From SIAJ01 sp036266155 (GTDB lineage: Bacteria > Planctomycetota > Planctomycetia > Gemmatales > Gemmataceae): a stretch of DNA of 21,298 nt. Below are positions 6,024 through 12,608 of the stretch, piece by piece. Location: positions 1 through 21,298 of the forward strand of contig DATANR010000233.1 in assembly GCA_036266155.1 (NCBI GenBank). Reading direction: 5' to 3'. How positions within the stretch are numbered: position 1 is the first letter of the stretch; each line of letters begins with the position of its first letter. The position numbers and the translations under genes were made by a program. The notes under the pieces are model-generated. The model was not told the origin of the DNA. It ran no database searches and worked only from the letters and a program-made list of their open reading frames with translations.

Positions 6024-6970
6024 GGCGCCGGATACTTTGCCGGCTTCCCATTCAGAACGTCGACCACATCGCGGACGACCCAGCTCATATTCTCGATAGC
6101 CGTGTAGGTGCGCGCCGCCATGTGCGGCGTGAGCAAGACGTTGTCGAAGCCGATCAACGGGTAGTCAGCCTGCGGCGGTTCCGGGTCGAAGACGTCGATG
6201 GCGGCGCCGGCGATCTTCTTCTCTCGAAGCGCGGCCGCGAGCGCGTTGTCGTCCAGCACTTCGCCGCGGCTGGCGTTGATCAGGATCGCGGTTGGCTTCA
6301 TCAGCGACAGCAGCGGCGCGCCGACCAAATGCTCGTTGCCGGCGCGCATGTCGATGTGCAGCGTGACGACGTCGGCCTCGCGGAAGAGGGTCGGGTTGTC
6401 GACCGCCGTCGCCGGGAATGTTAATTGCGGTCGCACGTCGAGCAGGTCGTTGTAAATGATCCGGGCCCCGAAGCCGTTCGCGGCGATGTGCCCGACACGC
6501 CGGCCAACCCGGCCCATGCCGAGAATGCCGAACGTCAGTTCATTGAGCTGCACGCCGCGGAGCGTGTCGCGCACGTGCCTGAACTCTTTCGTCGTGTACA
6601 CGTGCTCTTTGAAAAACGCCCACGGCCGCAGCAGTTGCAATGCGTAGCCGATGACGAAATCGCCGACCGCGTGCGTGTTCGCGTCCGGCGTGTAAACGAC
6701 TTCGATGCCGCGCGCCCGGCAGGCCGGCACGTCGATGTTCTCGAGGCCGACGCCGCCGCGCGCGACGACCTTGAGCTTCGGCGCTTTCGCCAGCAGGGCC
6801 ACGTTCACCCTGGTGTAAGTGCGCACGACGAGCCCGACGGCCTCCGGCAACGTCGCATCGAACTCGGCGGAGCCCGGCGGCGCTTCGACCACGCGGGCGT
6901 GCTCCTTCAGCCATGCAAGCGGCTTGGCATCGGAATCTTCGGTCACCAGCACGAGTGGTAGTTCGGACAT
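6020..6970 (-). CDS. D-isomer-specific 2-hydroxyacid dehydrogenase (phosphoglycerate dehydrogenase-like)
   Basis: A cytoplasmic NAD-dependent dehydrogenase of 316 residues, the usual length for the single-module family. The Rossmann motif is GILGMGRVGRRVG (GxGxxG at 151-156) with Asp175 at the cofactor-ribose position. The catalytic set is present: Arg235 (INASRGEVLDD), Glu264 (DVFDPEPP) and His283 (LTPHMAARTY). The early LKVVARGGVGLENIDV stretch resembles SerA and related enzymes, but there is no C-terminal ACT domain, so serine synthesis is possible rather than certain. The ATG at 6970 is chosen because homology begins with LPLVLVTED; the frame stays open for 56 further codons that cross a repeat and look non-coding. 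No Shine-Dalgarno precedes the start, and a TATAAC box lies 7 nt upstream, so the mRNA may be leaderless. Confidence 0.92.
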   Translation of the reverse strand: MSELPLVLVTEDSDAKPLAWLKEHARVVEAPPGSAEFDATLPEAVGLVVRTYTRVNVALLAKAPKLKVVARGGVGLENIDVPACRARGIEVVYTPDANTHAVGDFVIGYALQLLRPWAFFKEHVYTTKEFRHVRDTLRGVQLNELTFGILGMGRVGRRVGHIAANGFGARIIYNDLLDVRPQLTFPATAVDNPTLFREADVVTLHIDMRAGNEHLVGAPLLSLMKPTAILINASRGEVLDDNALAAALREKKIAGAAIDVFDPEPPQADYPLIGFDNVLLTPHMAARTYTAIENMSWVVRDVVDVLNGKPAKYPAP

Positions 6971-6977
6971 GTGAGCC

Positions 6978-7007
6978 GTTATAGCGATGCAGGGAGGCCG
7001 GTGTCGT
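6978..7007 (-). promoter_or_regulatory. Candidate promoter giving a leaderless dehydrogenase mRNA
   Basis: On the minus strand TATAAC (6983-6978) is followed by 7 nt and then the ATG at 6970, so transcription would begin at or next to the start codon. An ACGACA (4/6 to the -35 consensus) lies 18 bp upstream of the -10. There is no ribosome site between box and ATG. Confidence 0.45.
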
Positions 7008-7008
7008 A

Positions 7009-7069
7009 GCCGGATTCGTAAGAATTCAGCACTGCGCCAAACGAAGCGCTGAATCCCCACGATTCCAGC
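7009..7069. repeat. Paired GAATTC-type palindrome, diverged copy 2
   Basis: The arms 7009-7030 and 7048-7069 (22 bases) are reverse complements at 17 positions, around a 17-base loop. The left arm (GGATTCGTAAGAATTCAGC) is clearly related to the left arm of the palindrome at 3024-3048. The element lies in the 124-bp space between two divergent genes. Confidence 0.7.
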
Positions 7070-7094
7070 GACAAGCTCCGACATACGGTGGCCG

Positions 7095-7517
7095 ATGGGC
7101 AAGAAATTTGTCGTGACCCGCGTGGGCAACGTGCGCATGCGCGTCTGCTACAAGGATCATCGCGCGGAGTTGCTGGGACCGGACGACCGGCAATTGAGCA
7201 TCGCGTTGCATGCGCTGGGATTGAATCGAAACGATGCCAAGCTCCTGCAGGAACTGCGCGAGACGATGGACTTGTTCCTGCTTCGGGAGCAGCGCTCCCT
7301 GGAGAAGTTTGGCAAGCCGCGGATGTTCCGCATCTGGCGCGTCGACCCGAAGATGCTGCAAGTTGATTTTGACGGCGGTTATGCGGAATTGAAAAAAGCG
7401 ACTGCCAGCGATGCGGTCTTGAAACAGTGCCTCGCGGAATTGGGCGCTAATCAGTTGCTGCTGCCCGATTTGAAAAAGGACTTGCGCGATTTTCAGAAAG
7501 AAGACGAGGCGGGGTAG
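7095..7517 (+). CDS. Hypothetical protein, 140 residues
   Basis: I do not recognise this protein. It starts MGKKFVVTRVGNVRMRVCYKD, a likely beta-hairpin, followed by RAELLGPDDRQLSIALHALG and a long charged helix (KLLQELRETMDLFLLREQRS). Near the middle is a short strand-rich part (RMFRIWRVDPKMLQVDFDGGYAEL). The C-terminal third is helical and Lys/Asp-rich. There is no signal peptide, membrane segment or cysteine cluster. It is judged real because amino-acid usage is normal, secondary structure is coherent, and it fills the gap between neighbours with a 17-bp convergent space to the SGNH gene. The ribosome site is weak (GGTGG close to the ATG). The longer antisense frame over the same bases has no recognisable features. 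Confidence 0.62.
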   Translation: MGKKFVVTRVGNVRMRVCYKDHRAELLGPDDRQLSIALHALGLNRNDAKLLQELRETMDLFLLREQRSLEKFGKPRMFRIWRVDPKMLQVDFDGGYAELKKATASDAVLKQCLAELGANQLLLPDLKKDLRDFQKEDEAG

Positions 7518-7534
7518 GCGCCAGGCGAGGACCG

Positions 7535-8347
7535 TCATTTCTTCCGCCGCAGCGCATCGATCTTCTCCTGCACCTTGGCCGCATCCGCTTCGACCGTACC
7601 GAGCGGCTCCGGCTTCACCGTCTTTTCGCGCGTGTAGCCGATGTGCTTCATCCACGCGGCCGAGCGCATCTGGCGTTTCTGCTCAACCAATTGGAACAGT
7701 TGGTCGCCCTTGATGGTCGCCAGCGAGTCGTCCGCGGTCTTGACGCCGAGTGCGGCGAGGATCGTTGTCGCGATCAGCAATTGACCATCGTCGCCGGGGT
7801 GCACCTTGTCGCCGGAGAACGGCGTGGCACGGCCATCGCGAGCCTTGCGCATCGCGGAGTGCAGATCAATGACGGACACGCCCGGCGTCATCAGCGCGAG
7901 TTCCCACTTCGCGTATTCGATCAGCACCACGTCGTAATTGAACTCGTCCTTCTTCGGACTGAAATCATAGATCGGCGGCGTGACGAGGACGACGCGCTTG
8001 ACGCCCGCTTCCTTGCACTGCTCGATCAGTTTGGTCACGCCTTTCTGGAACGCGGCGAACCGTTCCTTGTCGAGCGGCAAATAGATGCCGTCGTTCATGC
8101 CGTAGCAGGCGACCACGATCTCGGGCTTGGCCTTCTCGAGCAACCGGCCCAGCCGTTCGAACAGGCAGGGTCGCGGGAACTTGCCGCCGGCATGGCCCTC
8201 CTCGCTGAGGCCCGAGGAGCCGCCGGCCTGCGTGATGCTGTCGCCAAGAAAGACGACGCGCTTGCCGGCGAGGGCGTCCACGTCCTGTGCCGAGAGAGTG
8301 GCGACGAGTGCCGATTGGACAACAACCGCGAGCACGAATCGGTTCAT
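7535..8347 (-). CDS. Exported SGNH/GDSL hydrolase, apparently lacking block II
   Basis: A predicted exported esterase/acetylhydrolase of the SGNH superfamily, 270 residues. A signal peptide (MNRFVLAVVVQSALVATLSA, cleavage before QD) is followed by block I GDSITQAGG (nucleophile Ser37), block III YGMNDG (Asn85) and block V DKVHPGDDG (Asp180, His183). It ends with HIGYTREKTVKPEPLG and a helical tail. Relatives I recall have about 25-30 residues between GDSITQAGG and SGLSEEGH, including the block II glycine of the oxyanion hole. Here GDSITQAGG runs directly into SSGLSEEGHAGG, which suggests an in-frame deletion. Such enzymes usually act on acetylated polysaccharides; the substrate here is unknown. 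The start at 8347 is chosen for the signal peptide and a GGAAGAG site. It is divergent from the DUF1549 gene. Confidence 0.87.
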   Translation of the reverse strand: MNRFVLAVVVQSALVATLSAQDVDALAGKRVVFLGDSITQAGGSSGLSEEGHAGGKFPRPCLFERLGRLLEKAKPEIVVACYGMNDGIYLPLDKERFAAFQKGVTKLIEQCKEAGVKRVVLVTPPIYDFSPKKDEFNYDVVLIEYAKWELALMTPGVSVIDLHSAMRKARDGRATPFSGDKVHPGDDGQLLIATTILAALGVKTADDSLATIKGDQLFQLVEQKRQMRSAAWMKHIGYTREKTVKPEPLGTVEADAAKVQEKIDALRRKK

Positions 8348-8468
8348 CGAAATCTCTTCCAGGGGATTGCTTGCATCAGCCGCGGCGTGCGAGTACGATG
8401 CCGTTGGTTTAGGATCAATCCCGCCGACCGCCACGCAATTCGCCATCGGTTGATTTCGAGACGCGACC
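8348..8468. promoter_or_regulatory. Divergent promoter region between SGNH hydrolase and DUF1549 genes
   Basis: These 121 bases must hold control sequences for both genes, as both start here and point outward. I see no strong -35/-10 pair in either direction. TTGCAT and TACGAT, 17 bp apart on the plus strand, are a weak candidate for the DUF1549 gene. There is no palindrome, unlike most intergenic spaces in the window. Confidence 0.35.
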
Positions 8469-10082
8469 ATGTTCCTCCCCGCCGGTCTGGGCCGCCTCGG
8501 GCCCTCGCTTGTCGCCGTTCTGTTAGCTCCCGTCGCCGTGCGTGCGGACGCCGAGACTCTGCATCAAACAATTGACTCCCGAATTCAAGCCGCGTGGGAA
8601 CGCGAAAAGGTCAAGCCGGCTCGGCCGGCCACCGATGCCGAGTTCCTGCGCCGCGTGTCGCTCGACCTCATTGGCGAGGTGCCGACGTATGAGGAAACCG
8701 TCGCGTTCCTTGACGACAACGACGCGGGGAAACGTGAACGGCTGGTTGACAAGCTAATCGCCGACGTTCGCTTCGCGCGACACCAGGCCGATGTGTGGGA
8801 CATGGTGCTCTTCGGCCGCCGGCCGCCGGGATTCGAGACCGACAAGCGTGATGGCTTCCGCACGTGGCTCGCATCCAAGTTCGAAAAGAACACCCCCTAC
8901 GACCAATGGGCCCGCGACCTGCTCAAGGCCGAGGGCGACAGCGTCGACGGCGGGGCAATGTATCTGGTGCAATATCGCAGCGCCCCGGAGGATGCGATTG
9001 AAGCGATTTCACAGACGTTCCTCGGCGTCCAGCTTCAATGTTCGCGCTGCCACAATCACCCCTACGAGAAGTGGAAACAGAAGGAATTCTTCGGCATGGC
9101 GGCGTTCCTGGCCCGGCTCGAAGTGGTGCAGGTCGGCAAGAAGGGGAATCTGAATGTCTACGCGATCGGCGAGAAGAATTCGGGCGACGTGAAGTTCACC
9201 GGTCCCGCCAAGGACGCCCGGCCCGGCGACAAAGGCGAACCGGTGAAGCCCAAGTTCCTGCTCGGTGACGAACTCAATGAGCCGCCGTTGCCGAAGGACT
9301 TCAAAGAGGTGAAGTTCGTCAACAACCAGCCGCCGCCGAAGCCCAAGTTTTCGCGCAAGGACGCACTCGCCGACTGGATCACGCGGGCCGATAACCCGTT
9401 CTTTGCGCGAGCGATCGCCAATCGCCTGTGGGCGCAATTCATGGGCCGCGGGCTGGTTCATCCGGTCGACAATCTGAGTCCGTCGAATGTGCCGAGCCAT
9501 CCGGAACTGCTCGACGCGCTGGCGAAGAAAATCGTCGCGCACAATTTCGATTTGAAGTGGCTGATCCGCGAAGTTGTGACGAGCCGCACGTACCAACTCT
9601 CCGCGGCCGGCACCGGCGAAGCGCTGCCGCAATGGTTCCAGCACGCCCGCTCGCGGCCGCTGTCGGCGGAAGAACTGATCGAATCATGGCGGATCGTGAC
9701 CGGCTACGCCGCGAGCGAAAAGACGAGCGGCAAGAAGACTGACACCAATCGCTTTCGGCCGTTCGGCGAATACATGGTGCATTTCTTCGGCGCCCCCAAC
9801 ACCGGCACCGGCGACTTCCAGGGCGGCCTGCACGAGCACCTGTACATGAACAACGGCCCCTTGAGCCAGATGATCGGCGTCAAAGGCGGCATCGCCGAGT
9901 ATGTTGCGGACGCGAAGAAGCCGATGGCAGAACGCGTGGAGCGATTGTTTTTGACGACGCTGAATCGCCGGCCGACGGCGGAGGAAGCGAAGAAGTTCGC
10001 GGCGTTCTTGGAGGGGAAGAACTCGCCGGGCGACGCGGTGTGGGCGCTGATTACGAGCAGTGAGTTTCGGTTTAATCATTGA
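8469..10082 (+). CDS. Exported DUF1549/DUF1553 protein with a CxxCH motif
   Basis: A 537-residue planctomycete-type protein. The signal peptide covers about residues 1-26 (SLVAVLLAPVAVRA). DUF1549 spans about 30-240: the FLRRVSLDLIGEVPTYEE signature, a WARDLL segment, and QLQCSRCHNHPYEKW with C191-x-x-C194-H195, a possible c-type haem site. DUF1553 spans about 295-520: RKDALADWITRADNPFFARA, then the IANRLWAQFMGRGLVHPVDN signature, DLKWLIREVVTSRTYQLS, RPLSAEELIESW and an ETLNRRPT-like end (TLNRRPTAEEAKKF). These domains are greatly expanded in planctomycetes, usually next to DUF1501 genes. They are suspected to act in periplasmic breakdown of complex polysaccharides or in electron transfer, without proof. 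No separate cytochrome domain is fused here. The start has only a weak ribosome site but the signal peptide supports it. Confidence 0.93.
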   Translation: MFLPAGLGRLGPSLVAVLLAPVAVRADAETLHQTIDSRIQAAWEREKVKPARPATDAEFLRRVSLDLIGEVPTYEETVAFLDDNDAGKRERLVDKLIADVRFARHQADVWDMVLFGRRPPGFETDKRDGFRTWLASKFEKNTPYDQWARDLLKAEGDSVDGGAMYLVQYRSAPEDAIEAISQTFLGVQLQCSRCHNHPYEKWKQKEFFGMAAFLARLEVVQVGKKGNLNVYAIGEKNSGDVKFTGPAKDARPGDKGEPVKPKFLLGDELNEPPLPKDFKEVKFVNNQPPPKPKFSRKDALADWITRADNPFFARAIANRLWAQFMGRGLVHPVDNLSPSNVPSHPELLDALAKKIVAHNFDLKWLIREVVTSRTYQLSAAGTGEALPQWFQHARSRPLSAEELIESWRIVTGYAASEKTSGKKTDTNRFRPFGEYMVHFFGAPNTGTGDFQGGLHEHLYMNNGPLSQMIGVKGGIAEYVADAKKPMAERVERLFLTTLNRRPTAEEAKKFAAFLEGKNSPGDAVWALITSSEFRFNH

Positions 10083-10128
10083 GCGTGCGTTGGTATGATG
10101 GTGGGGGCTGCCAGTCGCGAGGTGAACG

Positions 10129-10356
10129 ATGGAACTCGAAGGCGTGGTCCACGACGACGTGATTGTGCCCGATGACGCGATCGCATTGCCAGAGGGGACA
10201 CGCGTGCGAATTACAGTTGCTTCGACCGCCAAACCAAAGACCTTTGGAGAACGATACGCGCGGTTCAAAGGCTGTGCCTCCGACCTGCCCGTCGATCTCG
10301 CGGACCAGCATGAGCATTACCGATTCGGGACGCCGAAGCGATTGGAAGAATCATGA
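10129..10356 (+). CDS. VapB-like antitoxin-family protein (orphan)
   Basis: A 75-residue protein. The N-terminal half (EGVVHDDVIVPDDAIALPEG, then TRVRITV) matches the short swapped-hairpin DNA-binding domain of antitoxin-like proteins whose hallmark is a G-V/T-I-x-L-x-x-x-x-x-LPEGT-x-V pattern. The C-terminal half (DLPVDLADQHEHYRFGTPKR) resembles the toxin-binding tail seen in antitoxins paired with PIN-domain toxins, as I remember the family. No PIN toxin follows. The next gene begins through a 4-base ATGA overlap and encodes a different protein. A GAGGTG site lies 4 nt before the ATG. It starts 46 bp after the DUF1549/DUF1553 gene and may be transcribed with it. Confidence 0.72.
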   Translation: MELEGVVHDDVIVPDDAIALPEGTRVRITVASTAKPKTFGERYARFKGCASDLPVDLADQHEHYRFGTPKRLEES

Positions 10357-10757
10357 AGATCAATTGGCTGGAAGCATCCGATACGTTTCGCGGCGTCCAC
10401 GAAGAGGGTCAGTCGTACGCCCTACGAAGTGTCTTTTTGCGTTTGGGGACAAATCGATTCGGCCCGCCCAGTCCCACGCTCGGCCCGCTCCTTGAATCGT
10501 GCGAAGACATCGAGTTACTCCACAAGCTATTCGATCGAATTTCCGATGCGGAGACCTGGGAAGAGGTGGCCACAATCGAATGGCGTCCGACGGAATTCGA
10601 AGGCACGGTTCACGGTAGCATGATTGAGCTGGACCACGAAAAAGCGCTGCCGAAGGGAACGCGAGTTCGCGTTAGCGTCGCCACGCTCGCCGACCCGACA
10701 TCGTTGAACGGAACGACACGCAACGCTCAAAGCCGACGCTCGCGCCTTTCGGAGTGA
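10353..10757 (+). CDS. Chimeric small protein: DUF4351-like segment plus decayed antitoxin N-domain
   Basis: A 134-residue protein whose start overlaps the preceding stop (ATGA), so translation is probably coupled. Residues about 20-70 (ALRSVFLRLGTNRFGPPSPT then LLESCEDIELLHKLFDRISD and AETWEEV) resemble the DUF4351-type tail of Rpn/PD-(D/E)XK transposase-like nucleases; this is a tentative match. Residues about 78-112 (EFEGTVHGSMIELDHEKALP then KGTRVRVSVA) repeat the antitoxin N-domain of the upstream gene. After about residue 118 similarity continues in the +1 frame: ERHATLKAD against ERYARFKGC upstream. The annotated tail (SLNGTTRNAQSRRSRLSE) is therefore probably the product of a frameshift. 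It reads as a fused and partly decayed remnant; whether the N-terminal part still works is unknown. Confidence 0.6.
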   Translation: MKINWLEASDTFRGVHEEGQSYALRSVFLRLGTNRFGPPSPTLGPLLESCEDIELLHKLFDRISDAETWEEVATIEWRPTEFEGTVHGSMIELDHEKALPKGTRVRVSVATLADPTSLNGTTRNAQSRRSRLSE

Positions 10758-10800
10758 TTGTGCGAGGGTCGCCGTGACTTGCTGCAACGGAGATCCGTCC

Positions 10801-11193
10801 ATGCCCAATGAGCCCGTCAACTGTCCGAATTGCGGTTCTGGCAATGTGCGCCAGGCGGCGCGTCATTCCTACGTTTGCAAGCACTGCCAGACCAAGTTTC
10901 ATTGGGTCGATCCGACGAGAATCACCGTTGCACATGAGCCGAGCGTGTGCAAGTGCGGCAACATCGCGAAGGCGTTTTGTGTCCGATGCCATGAGGCTTT
11001 ATGCCATCAATGTAAAGACGAGTGGAGCCTCGTAGACCAAGCCGAGTTAGAGTTGGATTGTTCGGATTGCGATGATGTCCCGCCCCAACGGGTGCTCAAC
11101 GCAATGGAAGTGCATCGAGTGCCCCAAGTGGGCTGTGTAATATGTTCGCAATGCAAACAAGAATATCAAAATCTCGTCTTCAGTCCGGATTGA
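10801..11193 (+). CDS. Cysteine-rich multi-zinc-ribbon protein
   Basis: A 130-residue protein with 15 cysteines. A zinc ribbon occupies residues 8-29 (CPNC...CKHC). A denser cluster at 50-71 reads CKCGNIAKAFCVRCHEALCHQC and resembles a B-box or treble-clef site. Two further pairs are CSDC (87-90) and CVICSQC (112-118). It has no signal peptide, so the cysteines probably bind zinc in the cytoplasm. It could mediate protein or nucleic-acid contacts; no enzyme domain is visible. The ATG at 10801 is chosen because GGAG lies 8 nt upstream; a GTG at 10774 in the same frame has no ribosome site. It sits between antitoxin-like remnants and the DUF1501 gene. Confidence 0.75.
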   Translation: MPNEPVNCPNCGSGNVRQAARHSYVCKHCQTKFHWVDPTRITVAHEPSVCKCGNIAKAFCVRCHEALCHQCKDEWSLVDQAELELDCSDCDDVPPQRVLNAMEVHRVPQVGCVICSQCKQEYQNLVFSPD

Positions 11194-11205
11194 GCACTTG
11201 TACCC

Positions 11206-11229
11206 GCCCACAGACGGCTGTCTGTGGGC
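11206..11229. repeat. Perfect 10-bp hairpin between zinc-ribbon and DUF1501 genes
   Basis: GCCCACAGAC and GTCTGTGGGC are exact reverse complements around GGCT. The hairpin begins 12 bp after the zinc-ribbon stop and ends 17 bp before the DUF1501 start. No T-run follows, so it is not a canonical terminator. It could attenuate transcription or be a dispersed repeat. Confidence 0.75.
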
Positions 11230-11246
11230 TTGGCCGGAAGGTTCCG

Positions 11247-12518
11247 ATGAACTCGAATTCCATTCGTTCCGACCACCTCTCCCGCCGCGCCCTCATGAAA
11301 GGCGCCCTCGCCACCGCTTCCGGCGGCGTCGTCATGAACTGGGGCGGGCTTACGAATTCATCCGCTCTCGCTGCCGAGGCCAAGAAGGAGCGCAAGCATT
11401 GCATCCTCCTCTGGATGAACGGCGGGGCCAGTCAGTTCGAGACGTTTGACATGAAGCCCGGACGGCCGACGGGTGGGCCGTTTCGGCCGATCGATTCGAA
11501 TGCGCCCGGCATTCAGGTCTGCGAACTGATGCCGAAGATGGCTCGGCAGATGGACAAGGTGGCCGTCATTCGGTCGATGCGCACCAGCGAGGTCGATCAT
11601 CCGGGCGGCATCTATCTCATGCACACCGGCTATCGGCCCGCTGCCAACGTGCGCTTCCCGGAGATCGGGGCCATTGTCGCCAAGTATCAGGGGCTCGACG
11701 GGGCCGACCTGCCGAACTTCGTCAAGGTGTCGACGCAGGGCGATGCCGGGGCCGGGTTCCTCGGGCCCAAATATCAGTCGTTCGGCATCGGTTCCGAAGG
11801 CGGGTTGCCCACGTTCTCCGTGTCCAACACCGAGCCGGCCCGCGAATTGAAACGACACGACTTGCGGTCGTTCGTCGAGGATCAGTTCGCGGCCGAGACG
11901 AAGAGCGAAGTCGCCAAGATGCACCGCGAAGCCTACGAGGCCGCCCGACGCTTGCAGAAAACCCGCGACGCATTCAAGATCGATGCCGAGTGGGCCAAGT
12001 ACAAGGACCTGTACGGTGATAGCGAGTTTGGCAAACGCTGCCTGCTCGCCCGCAAGCTCGTCGAGTCCGGCGTCGCGTTCATCGAGGTCGGACAGTCGAG
12101 CTACGACTCGCATGCCGACAATTTCCAATGGCACCGCGGACTCGTGCCGCCGATGGAACATGCCTGGGCCGGGCTGATGACCGATCTGAAGGAACGCGGC
12201 CTGTTCGACAAGACGCTCATCGTTTGGACCGGCGAGATCGGCCGTACGCCGCAGATCAACAACCGGGCCGGCCGCGACCATTATGTGCGCTGCTGGTCGA
12301 CGGCCCTGGCCGGCTGCGGCATCAAGGGCGGGCAGACCTACGGCGCCAGCGACGTGGACGGTGTGGAAGTAAAGGACAACCCGGTGACCGAAGGCGACTT
12401 CTTCGCGACGATTTACAAAGCGCTCGGCATCGATCCGACGACTGAGAATTTTGCGGGCGTGCGGCCGGTGCCGTTGGCGCCGTTCACGTCGAAAGTCGTG
12501 GAGTCGCTGCTTTCATAG
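11247..12518 (+). CDS. Tat-exported DUF1501 protein
   Basis: A 423-residue protein of the DUF1501 family, which belongs to the alkaline-phosphatase/sulfatase-like fold superfamily. A twin-arginine signal is clear: HLSRRALMKGALATASGG with Arg13-Arg14, cleaved after ALAA near residue 43. The body opens CILLWMNGGASQFETFDMKP, continues with RSMRTSEVDHPGGIYLMHTG, and contains GVAFIEVGQSSYDSHADNF, IVWTGEIGRTPQINNRAGRD and HYVRCWSTALAGCGIKGG, all typical of the family. The partner DUF1549/DUF1553 gene is upstream, separated by three small genes instead of being adjacent as usual. Function is undetermined; export in folded form suggests a cofactor or metal is loaded in the cytoplasm. The start at 11247 has GGAAGG 5 nt upstream; the frame is open 35 codons earlier but those overlap the zinc-ribbon gene and hairpin. 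Confidence 0.93.
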   Translation: MNSNSIRSDHLSRRALMKGALATASGGVVMNWGGLTNSSALAAEAKKERKHCILLWMNGGASQFETFDMKPGRPTGGPFRPIDSNAPGIQVCELMPKMARQMDKVAVIRSMRTSEVDHPGGIYLMHTGYRPAANVRFPEIGAIVAKYQGLDGADLPNFVKVSTQGDAGAGFLGPKYQSFGIGSEGGLPTFSVSNTEPARELKRHDLRSFVEDQFAAETKSEVAKMHREAYEAARRLQKTRDAFKIDAEWAKYKDLYGDSEFGKRCLLARKLVESGVAFIEVGQSSYDSHADNFQWHRGLVPPMEHAWAGLMTDLKERGLFDKTLIVWTGEIGRTPQINNRAGRDHYVRCWSTALAGCGIKGGQTYGASDVDGVEVKDNPVTEGDFFATIYKALGIDPTTENFAGVRPVPLAPFTSKVVESLLS

Positions 12519-12521
12519 GGA

Positions 12522-12599
12522 AGGCGAGCGTAGACGCGTAAGCGTCACGATGATGTCTCGCCTGTCAACATCGTGACGCTTACGCGTCTACGCTCGCCT
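12522..12599. repeat. Perfect 31-bp inverted repeat between DUF1501 and WD40 genes
   Basis: The arms 12522-12552 and 12569-12599 match at every position around a 16-base loop. The core contains GAGCGTAGACGCGTAAGCGT. It begins 4 bp after the DUF1501 stop and ends 9 bp before the WD40 ATG, so it makes up almost the whole spacer. In RNA it would form a very stable hairpin that could uncouple the two genes. Confidence 0.92.
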
Positions 12600-12608
12600 G
12601 GAACAACA

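Noticed and set aside
7026..7655. Minus-strand frame of 209 codons opposite the 140-residue gene
   Set aside because: It runs over a repeat and the end of the SGNH gene and has no family features. The opposite strand gives a more coherent protein.
9009..9644. Minus-strand frame of 211 codons inside the DUF1549/DUF1553 gene
   Set aside because: It is antisense to strongly recognisable domains and has shadow-like composition.
11206..11229. Rho-independent terminator after the zinc-ribbon gene
   Set aside because: The stem is good but no T-run follows on either side, so it is reported only as a hairpin repeat.
11358..12281. Minus-strand frame of 307 codons inside the DUF1501 gene
   Set aside because: It is long only because of GC-rich third positions; the plus strand holds clear DUF1501 motifs.
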